NCBI GenBank assembly: GCA_015499995.1
Contig: JADNRV010000722.1
Span: forward strand, 1 to 15,847
DNA: 15,847 bases
Source of the DNA: Flammula alnicola
Taxonomy: Eukaryota > Basidiomycota > Agaricomycetes > Agaricales > Strophariaceae
Direction: 5' to 3'
In this document: positions 1 through 7,895 of the stretch, in pieces
Layout of the letters: every line of letters begins with the position of its first letter
How positions within the stretch are numbered: position 1 is the stretch's first letter
Program-made: the position numbers and the translations under genes
The notes under the pieces: generated by a model
What the model was told of the DNA's origin: nothing
Databases searched by the model: none
Seen by the model: the letters and a program-made list of their open reading frames with translations, nothing else

Positions 1-503
1 CAAGCGTTCGGGATGAAAGAATTGGAAAACCATTCCAGCCTATCGCGGAAGCATATGTCCGCCACGTGATCGTAAAGTCGCGACACGCGTTCCTCATGTG
101 ACTTAAGATTCAAGATTCAAGATGAAGGTAGAATCGGCAGCAATTCCAAGGGATATCCTGTCATGATCAGGATACGGCCACAATAATTTGCCTAAATGAG
201 ACACTATTGGCAAGTTTTTCTAAGATTTCGGACGAGAACCCTGGCCCCAAAAGTGCACAGACTGCCTACCCCGTACAAATCTCATATTGAATCGTATGAT
301 GCACTATCCTTGTCATCAACCCGTACCACTCAATCAGCGTAGAGGAGGAACATCTAGTCGTATACATCAAATATGTCATAAATGTTCCAGGTGCACTGTT
401 ATGTGTGTATGTTGTGTGTATGTGGAAGTGACGCAAGACAGATTACATCTAAAAGCACTTGTATACTTGTATACTTGAGAGTAGTTTTCATAATTGAGCT
501 TCA
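1..503. other. Left-edge intergenic region, no gene seen
   Basis: This stretch lies 3' of the minus-strand permease. It has no open frame that looks like protein; the only open frame, 287-478, is rich in Cys and Val and follows a TG-rich run. It holds a CACGTG hexamer at 63-68 and two small tandem repeats: AAGATTC at 105-123 (2.7 copies) and ACTTGTAT at 457-477 (2.6 copies). It probably contains the permease 3' UTR and terminator next to position 504. The neighbour to the left is outside the window. Confidence 0.5.
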
Positions 504-2864
504 TCAGGGAACATATCGAAATTCTGGCGCCTAATATTCATTTCAGTATTTAATCAACGTATAGGAATTTAAGGTAAAAATGGCACACCTTATCCGCGAG
601 TTCATGGGTATTTACTCTGGTGCCGGGTTTGGGTTTCCCATATAGTCTATCTCGTTGCGTGTTATCCAAACGGTAAGAAATCTGTGTCAAGAGTTCAAGG
701 GTTGGGCACATCATGGGAGGCGGAGGCTAATACGCAGAACATACCGATAAAATCAGAGAGCATAAGGCCGCCAAAAAAAGAAGAGCGCTAGATACTGAAA
801 ATTTCAATTTCAGTAAGCTACTGTATAAAGACTCCCGGAAAGTAAAATCTTACCTCCAAATCCCTTACTGTGGAGCGACGTAAGATCTGTAAGGTGCTCC
901 GAGAAAAAGAGAACTTACATGTATCGGGGTCCTTCTGTCTTTGGGTATAGATGGGACCCAAGAACACTACCACATTGTCCGATGGCCATAAACAAAGGGA
1001 TTCCTGCGGCCTTTTTAGTCTCCGATCCTAGATTGTGTCCAACTAAATTCAGAAATATCAGCATTGAACTTGAGCAACGTGCCAAGGAAGACTGACACCA
1101 AGCAATAGTGAGGCCAATGGAAGTGTATGTCCCACTGGTAATACAAAATGTGGCAAAATACCGCACATGGTTGTTGTCGGGCATGGTGAGTAGTAGCCTT
1201 AATAGCAGTAGGTAAATGAGCAAATAAATGAGGGTATAAAAGGCGTACAGGTAACCGATCGCTCCGATGGAACATGAGATGGTCATGAATACACCCCTGT
1301 TTTGAAGCCTATCGGATGAAAAGGAGAAAAAAACCATTACGATGGCTGAGACGACATAAGGAGGAACGGTCAATAATTGGGCGAGGGCATTAGCTACCAA
1401 GAAGACTGCTTTGAGCGTCTAAATTGTCAATTGATCAAATGCAAACGTACTGAATCCAAAAGTCGCAATAATCGTGGGTAAGAATGCCCCGATGGAAGCA
1501 AGAGCACAGTTCAATCCAAAATAAATGGCGCCTCCGATATAGAGCTTTATGCGACAACGATAAGCAAAGAAATTAAACTCTATAGAGCATAGAGGGATCA
1601 CCTACCCTCCAATCACGGAACGCAGCCAGGACATGAGCTTCAGATTGCATGAGAATCTCAATGTGGTAAACCGTTTTTGCGATAGGCTCACCTTTGTTGA
1701 CAACCGCCCCCGTATCTCCACTCGAATCTCTGTTCATCCTCTCTACGGCAATTTTCCGTTCTCGTTCATTGAGATAAGTCGTTGACTCTGGTCGGTTAGG
1801 TAAGAAGAAATAGGTTACTACTCCAAGTATAACAGGCGGTACGCCCTATAAATCAGGAATGCGGGGTATAAATAAAAATGCTCTGCATGTTTATAATGAT
1901 TTACTCACCTCGATGACGAAAAGGAGTCTCCAATTTTGCACCGAAGAGTGGATATGCTGAACTCCAAAAGCAATAAGACCACCAAAGGCTCCTGCCACTG
2001 TTGCAAATCCAAACCATAGCGCGAACTGGCGACTAGTAATCAGATGGATAAAATAGACATCACGAATCCCCACGCATACCCGAAGGCCCAATTCTTGCTT
2101 AGTATAGAAGAAGGCTATTGAATTGAATCAGGACTGCTAAACATTCATGCGAAGCGCACAGGAAACCTCTCACTCACAGAAATATAAAGTAATCACGGGG
2201 GCAAAACCTGCTTCGAAGACACCGAGGGCAATCCTAGCCGTCAGCAGACTACCAAAATTAAGCCCAGTTGCCTGCGAATAGGGGATATGTTAGCATTATG
2301 CGGGCCGTGGGTCCGGAAGTATTCCAAACCATGAGAGAGGATGTTAAACCCCATCCTATGGCTGCGAAAGCGACATACGCCCGTGGAGGGAACAGTTTTG
2401 AGAAGATGGTGGCTGGAATTTGGCAGATAATCTTTAAAATACAATGTCAATCCTGTGACTGGAGACGCCCTTCAGGTCGAGAGGAACCTACATATGAGAA
2501 GAAAAATGCAGAAGTCAGCCAGTCGAAAAGTACTCCGGTCTTGTCGCCCCCAAGTACGTCATCAGGTAGACCTTGCAATCGCGCATTGCCTATGTTCGAT
2601 CTGTCGAGAGCTGGGGATTTAATGTTATGACATTGTCATGGATGACAGCGCTCGAGAAAATGGGGACGAACAGGCAAACAAGTAAAGCAGACAAGTAATG
2701 GGAAGTATTCGCCGATCGAGCTTCCGAACAAGGCGTTTTTCTTCTAAAGAATTCGCAAATGATTCCGGGTCTTCTGGGTTCCTCGATACCTCCTCGAGCT
2801 CGGAAGTCTGTTCGAGCTTTTCATCGTATTCTTTTATCAGCATTGGTTCAGAAATCATGATCAT
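504..2864 (-). CDS. MFS permease, anion:cation symporter family (Dal5/allantoate permease-like)
   Basis: Predicted 12-helix plasma-membrane transporter of about 497 aa that would import an organic anion or small nitrogen compound; the substrate cannot be read from the sequence. Sixteen exons, minus strand: 2864-2672, 2610-2492, 2431-2330, 2271-2178, 2114-2080, 2025-1909, 1845-1692, 1637-1606, 1544-1451, 1393-1249, 1197-1097, 1042-919, 867-854, 794-745, 681-589, 530-504. All joins keep frame and all 15 introns are GT..AG, 51-63 bp. Family marks: RRILPITCLLYLF before helix 1, LDRSNIGNAR at residues 66-75, FEAGFAP, YWFGFA-like RFALWFGFA, YFGLNCALAS, LTVPPYVVSAIVM, GHNLGSETKKAAGIP and a C-terminus ending ADKAPEFRYVP. 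Length is normal for the family. The last two joins are supported because they restore the KGF..S.ALLFLAA and ADKAPEFRYVP ends. The start is uncertain: in-frame ATGs lie at 2927, 2864 and 2858. 2927 has a poor context (T at -3), while 2864/2858 sit just before MISEP. No lesion was found. Confidence 0.87.
854..867 (-). other. 14-bp internal microexon of the MFS permease
   Basis: Between introns 868-918 and 795-853 a 14-base exon encodes most of I-K-G-F-G and bridges phase 2 to phase 1. Without it the frame is lost and the family-typical RY(M/I)KGF segment after KTEGP is missing. Both flanking introns begin GTAAG and end CAG. This is a splice inference from one strand of genomic DNA; no transcript was seen. 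Confidence 0.7.
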
Positions 2865-4121
2865 GAGAGGGAAGGAATGAAGCGAGCCTCGAGATCTTTT
2901 AGCAGCCTTATCCCAGCTGCGTAGCATTTACATACAGTTTGTATGTCACACAGCTCAGCCGAAATAGCAGCATTTACTCACCAAAATGTAGGGAACCTCC
3001 GGCTTCTTTCTCCACAACATCACACCATACGACTCGTGATCGTAAATCCCAACTTAACGATTCTGGCTTTCTGGAGATGGGGCGGAGTCTGAGGCGTGTC
3101 AGGGGCTTAGATGTGGGGCATGATTGGTGGTGGTAAACAACAGGTTATAACTGAACGAATCCGGAGGTGACAATTATAGCCTGCTTGAAGATGCTTGATT
3201 GGGCGCATGACAGGGACCACTGCTGTGGAACCACACCGCATGCTATTAATTCTGTTAAGCACGCACTTATCAGATCTGCTCGGACCTTGAAAGGTGAAAA
3301 GTCCACACTGTTTCTAGTCCAAATAAGCAAAACATGCCTCTCAAAGAGAGACATAAGGATATGATGGATTTCGATGATCATTGTCGCTGGATCATGATGT
3401 TAGAGTGCTAGGAAGGCCATACGCTCACGTGCACATCAACGAAATTCAAATTCAAATTGAATCAAGATGATCTAAAAATAGGAGTGTATACACCATTAAA
3501 ATAGCACAAATTGTTGTGATATGTATGTCTAAGACTAAGAGGGCTGCGCATCAATCGTAGGAATGATCAAATTTAAGCAAAATAGCAAATTACACAGTAA
3601 GGACACTACTTATCCCTCTCAGCTTATTCAAGAAGTTTAATGATGCCTGCTACTACTTAGTAAATATCGAAGGATCTGGACAAAAATTGAGGTTGGCAGG
3701 AACTCGCTTTGTCAAGGGAGCTTTCCCGCTGAACTGGAAATACTTTAAGTTCAATGTCAATATTTGAGCTACGAAAACCCTGTACATTGTGCTGAGAATC
3801 ATTAATAAGTCCAGGCGTGGCGCTCCGAATCCTGGTTGCATTTTTAAAGTCCTCGTGCGCAAAGTAGGAAGTTCTAGAGTTTGTCTAGAGTCAGCTGCAA
3901 GTGCCGTGGACCTCAGAATTTGTGTCAAAATACGACAGCGTCAAAAGATTTCCTACACTGTCAGTATGCGCTTAGTATAAATAACACAGCCGTTTCTTGT
4001 AGCCCTCCGAGTGTCGATGAACATTAGCTATAGGCACCAGAGAGGGTTAACATTTAATCTCTTCAGAGGTAATGTATCAGAAAGAAAGCCCTTAAAGTTA
4101 GGAAGACCGGTTTCCGAGCCC

Positions 4122-4149
4122 TCAACGTTCAACGTTCAACGTTCAACGG
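4122..4149. repeat. Tandem repeat, 7-bp unit TCAACGT x4
   Basis: Four abutting copies of TCAACGT (the last ends in G) run from 4122 to 4149. The overlapping AACGTT hexamer is a palindrome, so the array reads similarly on both strands. It sits about 180 bp upstream of the TATA box of the secreted-protein gene. It may be a short minisatellite or a clustered protein-binding site; the sequence cannot tell which. Confidence 0.85.
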
Positions 4150-4325
4150 CGAGCCTCTCATAGCTAAGAACCCGTTATTTTTGGTTAGGCACAGTCCACC
4201 GTGACGTCGCATCCCTGGCCATTGACATGGCGCTCGTCCTAATCTATTCTCCGTGCTAAATCAACATTTGAATGATGAATTCCTCCGAGCTGGCATCGCA
4301 AAACAATGTACAAACTCCGAAACAG

Positions 4326-4332
4326 TATAAAA
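4326..4332 (+). promoter_or_regulatory. TATA box of the small secreted protein gene
   Basis: TATAAAA lies 60 bp before the ATG at 4392. It helps decide the start: an upstream in-frame ATG at 4272 would lie before the TATA box, whereas 4392 is the first ATG after it and opens directly into a signal peptide. Confidence 0.65.
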
Positions 4333-4391
4333 GAGCAAGAATGTGCATCGAAACTGTATCGATTAAACCAAAGTCGAATCCAAGCCTAGTC

Positions 4392-4702
4392 ATGCAGCTC
4401 CTCCGCGCATTACTCCCAGTTATTGCTTTTGCCGTCACCTTCGGCACCGCCGCGCTGCTCCCAGAGCATGAACTTGAACGGCGATGCCTGAGTTCGGGGA
4501 ACGCATGCTTCCTCACTAACCCGGGAGTATGCTGCACCAATATATGCAGCTGTGGGGCGGCGGGTACGCAATGCAGTTCCAACCAATTGGAAGGCATTGT
4601 AGCAGGGGTGAGCAGGTATATTAATTTGTAGAAGCATTGCTAACGTTTGATTCCTCCACTGCCGTATTGTAGTTCTGTGCTGGATTCCCCTTCTCCGGTT
4701 AA
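4392..4702 (+). CDS. Small secreted cysteine-rich protein, knottin-like
   Basis: An 81-aa secreted protein of unknown role. Exons are 4392-4607 and 4673-4702; the 65-bp intron starts GTGAGC, has a GCTAAC branch site and ends TTGTAG. Residues 1 to about 20 form a signal peptide (hydrophobic LLRALLPVIAFAVTFG), followed by a short acidic stretch and an Arg-Arg pair at 30-31, a possible Kex2 site. The mature part would begin at Cys32. Eight cysteines lie at 32, 39, 47, 48, 52, 54, 61 and 74, giving C-x6-C-x7-CC-x3-C-x-C-x6-C-x12-C. The first five follow the inhibitor-cystine-knot order; the eighth comes from the tiny second exon, which supports that splice. Secretion and processing are inferred. 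The partner or target is unknown. It could be an effector-like protein, an antimicrobial or a signalling peptide. I do not recognise a named family, and eight-Cys hydrophobins have a different spacing. Confidence 0.8.
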
Positions 4703-5577
4703 CAGCCAACAGCCATGCTGCGAATTCAAATTGTATCTTATACAGAAATGGGACGGAAAATATGCAATACGAGGTTGTTATGAAGATTCGGATAAAGATG
4801 TAGGAAATGAAAGAATTTTTCAGAGTTGTATACATTGCTTTTGTATAAATACATGAGGGAATTTATTCCAAAACATGCGTGATATTGGTAGAGCTAACCC
4901 TGGACGATGGTTTCGACGTCGGTGGCAATTTGTTCCTTGGTCAGACGTTGGTCGCGGTGGATAACAACGACATTAACTAAACTCGTTTTGCTATGAGCTT
5001 TGGATGCAAGATACAGGCACCTTAAAGACATCTAGAAACCAAGCTGAAATGTACCGCATCCGAGTCTCAAGACCGGAAATGCCTTGATGAAGCTCATCCA
5101 GAAAGAAACAAGGTATTGGCAGTAAGTACCAAGAATGCGATTCATGGTGAAGATGCATGAGTCGTCGACTGAGTTACTGTAGTCACGTATAAATTAATTG
5201 TCGATGTGTCAGAAGCAGCTTTCGTCATTAGCTGGGTATCACGTCGCCATTGAAGCAGTTCGTACTTTCTTCATCCGAACGCTTCGGTGTTTTTTTCTCT
5301 CGCTGATTTACCAAATTTCCGTCTGAGCCATGTCGTTGCAGTCGCAGAATTTTCCGTGTCGAAATTAAGGGCCAAACTTCAAGCGTAAAGTAGAAATAAT
5401 TGGAGCAGCCTATTTCCAATGGGCCAGGTACGCTCCCTTCTCTTCGATGAAAAAAGGAGGACCACCTTTGATATTGCAACCAACGGCACCATAACGATAG
5501 AAGAGAATACTGTTGTCCTATTCAAGTCTTCACAGCGTATGGGCTGCAGCTCTTTTGAGAACACGCTTTAGATCGCA
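4703..5577. other. Intergenic / unassigned, scattered minus-strand protein-like patches
   Basis: No intact gene found. The first 150 bp are probably the 3' UTR of the secreted-protein gene. On the minus strand a 43-codon frame from ATG 5031 to the stop at 4901 ends in VNVVVIHRDQRLTKEQIAT..., which looks like a real protein C-terminus. Another patch near 5400-5510 reads FYRYGAVGCNIKGGPPFF..., but stops flank it. I cannot join these with credible splice sites and do not recognise a family. They may be remains of one degraded gene extending to about 6114. Confidence 0.3.
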
Positions 5578-6114
5578 TTAACGAGTGAGGCCCAACACTC
5601 CCGAATTCTTCATGAACGATATTGATGGCATATCCACCGAATTGCTTACAGCTGACCGCGAGCGTCCGGCGACGTATGAAAACAAATGAATGGGTTCCAA
5701 CCCAAGGTCAAGAGCGTCTTTGGATGAACCGATTGCTTGTAAATCCAACGCGAACAGCAGGTCCATGAAATAAACCGCAGAGGTCCAACACGAGATAGAA
5801 TCCTAGCAGAAATCCAAGCTAGTAATCTGCCTCGGACGCAGTCTGGACAACCACGGTACGGATTCAAGCAGAGAAATCCTCCCAATACAATTCTGAATTC
5901 GACAATCAGGCTTTTGATTAACCCAATGAGTAGTCCATGTGTCAGCAGGGATTCGGGAACCTCAGAGGAAACTTGAGGGACAGGCCTCCTAAACAGGAAC
6001 CAGAATGTGATGCGGACGTTTTTGGCAAGCTTCAAGGAAAGAAAGATTTTCCAGGAAATCGCAGTCGGCGTAAGTATGAGATATCCATCCCAGAAGACCT
6101 GGTTCCTCGCTCAT
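5578..6114 (-). other. Possible gene or gene remnant divergent from ERG6, unidentified
   Basis: The minus strand opens with ATG at 6114 and about 40 codons (MSEEPGLLGWISH..., acidic), then stops. A second frame down to 5646 contains a hydrophobic segment around LLTHGLLIGLIKSLIVEFR. A third, down to 5578, reads AVYFMDLLFALDLQAIG... with a hydrophobic N-terminal part. Codon content looks better than random, but I could not link the three frames with introns of normal length (47-65 bp) that also give a recognisable product. It may be a multi-exon membrane protein that I misread, or a pseudogene. Its position head-to-head with ERG6 means they would share the roughly 330-bp promoter region. Confidence 0.25.
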
Positions 6115-6200
6115 CGTGCTGAGCTGGATTTAGGCGGTGATGAACAAGTGATGAACGTTATGAACTCATGCCAATTTGAGAGGCCAGGGCCCAGCTCCTG

Positions 6201-6224
6201 ATTGGATAATGTTATGGTCACGTG
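6201..6224. promoter_or_regulatory. ERG6 upstream elements: inverted CCAAT and CACGTG E-box
   Basis: ATTGG (inverted CCAAT) lies at 6201-6205 and a CACGTG palindrome at 6219-6224, within GGTCACGTGGTC, about 226 bp before the ERG6 ATG. E-box-like sites are bound by fungal bHLH regulators, including sterol-responsive SREBP-type factors, so a role in sterol control is plausible but not shown. Confidence 0.4.
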
Positions 6225-6318
6225 GTCGTATACATGACAAAATACGAGAAAGGAACATGACCTGATTTCAGAAAACTTGTCGACATAAAAAGTCGGCTGA
6301 GTCTCCGTTCTCCGCAGG

Positions 6319-6340
6319 CCCTCTTCCTTCCTTCCTTTCC
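6319..6340 (+). promoter_or_regulatory. Pyrimidine tract before the ERG6 transcription start
   Basis: Twenty-two uninterrupted C/T bases, followed by more CT-rich sequence to about 6372. Such tracts are common just before the start site of well-expressed fungal genes. It lies directly ahead of the 5'-UTR intron. Confidence 0.5.
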
Positions 6341-6372
6341 ACGTTTCTCAGTCCTTTCGTTCTCATTTCTTT

Positions 6373-6441
6373 GTGAGTATCTGGTTTCTGGAATTTTAAT
6401 TTGTTGCACTCAACCAAATACTGACGATGCATATTTTACAG
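6373..6441 (+). other. ERG6: 5'-UTR intron of ERG6
   Basis: A 69-bp candidate intron begins GTGAGT, has a CTGAC branch site and ends TTTTACAG, eight bases before the ATG. The donor is near-perfect. It leaves the leader TCTTCAAA next to the start codon (A at -3). It is inferred from splice signals only. Confidence 0.65.
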
Positions 6442-6449
6442 TCTTCAAA

Positions 6450-7727
6450 ATGTCTGCAACTGGTGTTCAACGGAATGACGGCCGTGTCGAGAACCGTGTC
6501 GAGAACTACACCAAGTTCTGGCACAAGGACCCTACGAAGGAGCAGGAAGCCGACAATGAAAACCGTCTTGACAGCTACACCGAGGTCGTAAACGGCGAGT
6601 GCTACGTGTTGCTTTACATCGTGTCGTTATTCATTCATTTTACTCGTCACAGGTTACTACGACGGTGCGACGGAGCTGTATGAATATGGCTGGTCGCAAT
6701 CGTTCCATTTTTCCCGTTTCTACAAGGGTGAGGCTTTTTTGGCCTCCCTTGCCCGCCATGAACATTACCTTGCGGCCCAAATGAACCTTCGCCCTGGCAT
6801 GCGCGTCCTCGATGTCGGCTGCGGTGTCGGTGGTCCCGCGCGCGAGATTGCGCAGTTCTCGGACGCCCAGATTATTGGGTTGAACAACAACGACTTCCAA
6901 ATTCAACGCGCCAGGAAGTACACCAAGAAGGCTGGCCTGGAGAACCAGGTCACCTTCGTGAAGGGCGACTTCATGAAACTGTCGGAGCAATTCGGCGAGA
7001 ACTCCTTTGATGCTGGTTCGTCAGTTCCCCTTCTCTGGGTTATGTTCATATTTTTAACGGTCTTCTGCAGTCTATGCTATTGAGGCCACCGTGCACGCAC
7101 CATCTTGGGAAGGTGTTTACGGCGAGATCTTCAAGGTCTTGAAGCCCGGAGGAGTTGTAAGTGGTAAATCAACCTGTACATCATTCCCTTAAGCTTATAA
7201 TTAAACTCATGCAGTTCGGTGTCTATGAATGGTGCATGACTGACACCTGGGATCCTTCCATCCCCGAACACAAAGCCATTGCTCATCAGATTGAACTCGG
7301 CAATGGAATCCCCGAGATGCGCCCCCTTAGGATGGCTCGTGAGGCCCTCAAGACTGTCGGCTTCCAAATTGAGCATGAGGAGGATCTTGCCAGCCGCCCC
7401 GACCCCATTCCATGGTATTACCCTCTGGAAGGTGATATCTTTAAAGCCCAAACACTATGGGATTACATCACTGTCTGGCGTATGAGCTGGAGCGGCCAGC
7501 TCGTCAGCCACAACGCCATTCGTTTCATGGAATTGCTCGGCTTCGTTCCCAAGGGCACATATGAGGTCGGCGAATCTTTGAAGGTCGCTGCCGACTCACT
7601 TGTTCGCAGTGGGCAACAAAAGGTGACGTTATTTGTGTTCTGTAATCTGCAGCATGCTGACATCCCTTGTTCTTGATAGCTCTTCACTCCTATGTATCTC
7701 GTTGTGAGCCGGAAACCCAGCAACTGA
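6450..7727 (+). CDS. ERG6: Sterol 24-C-methyltransferase
   Basis: Transfers a methyl group from S-adenosylmethionine to C-24 of zymosterol or lanosterol-type intermediates in ergosterol synthesis, acting at the ER and lipid droplets. Five coding exons: 6450-6594, 6653-7015, 7071-7156, 7215-7622, 7680-7727; 349 aa. Matches to the family in order: [12 protein letters not shown]; the aromatic YEYGW region at 58-62 with [21 protein letters not shown]; the SAM-binding motif [12 protein letters not shown] at 100-111; [27 protein letters not shown] at 171-180; [18 protein letters not shown]-like PIPWYYPL; and the C-terminal [14 protein letters not shown]. Length is slightly below yeast Erg6 (383 aa) because of shorter ends. 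The first coding intron (6595-6652) seems to use a GC donor. The N-terminus carries a 12-bp tandem duplication at 6483-6506, giving RVEN twice. All catalytic regions look intact. Confidence 0.97.
6595..6652 (+). other. ERG6: GC-AG intron in ERG6
   Basis: The join needed to read [17 protein letters not shown] is exon end AACG, intron GCGAGT...GTCACAG, exon GTTACTAC. No GT donor in the right phase exists between the conserved N-terminal block and this acceptor. The next GT (GTGCTA at 6599) would shift the frame. Confidence 0.7.
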
Positions 7728-7895
7728 GCTCGACGGTAGTATTTATATTTCGTTTTTTTAGCATTAGTTATAAGGATACCATAGTACTAGAAATTATATT
7801 GGGATTTTGATTAAATGTGGCAATGCAACCCGGCAAGTTCCGCAATGGTACGAGAATCTGTTGGTGGGGTTTTGAATGAGTTCCTGGTCTGAGAG

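Larger units (their letters stand above)
2928..4391. other. 1.46-kb intergenic region, no gene recognised
   Basis: Read on both strands, this stretch gives only short frames without family resemblance, for example 3167-3364 plus and 3653-3928 minus. It must hold the promoter of the minus-strand permease at its left end and the promoter of the secreted-protein gene at its right end. An AT-rich direct/inverted motif (AAATTCAAATTCAAATTGAAT-like) lies near 3440-3465. I see no transposon ends and no RNA gene. Confidence 0.5.

Noticed and set aside
287..478. Plus-strand Cys-rich 63-codon frame
   Set aside because: No signal peptide, and the Cys/Val content comes from a TG-rich stretch; unlike the 4392 gene it has no TATA box or splice support.
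915..2630. Several separate minus-strand short frames that could be taken for a broken transporter
   Set aside because: Every interruption fits a 51-63 bp GT..AG intron, and the joined product reads as one complete permease, so it is a normal multi-exon gene.
4272..4391. An upstream in-frame ATG that would extend the secreted protein by 40 residues
   Set aside because: It precedes the TATA box at 4326-4332 and would bury the signal peptide inside the protein.
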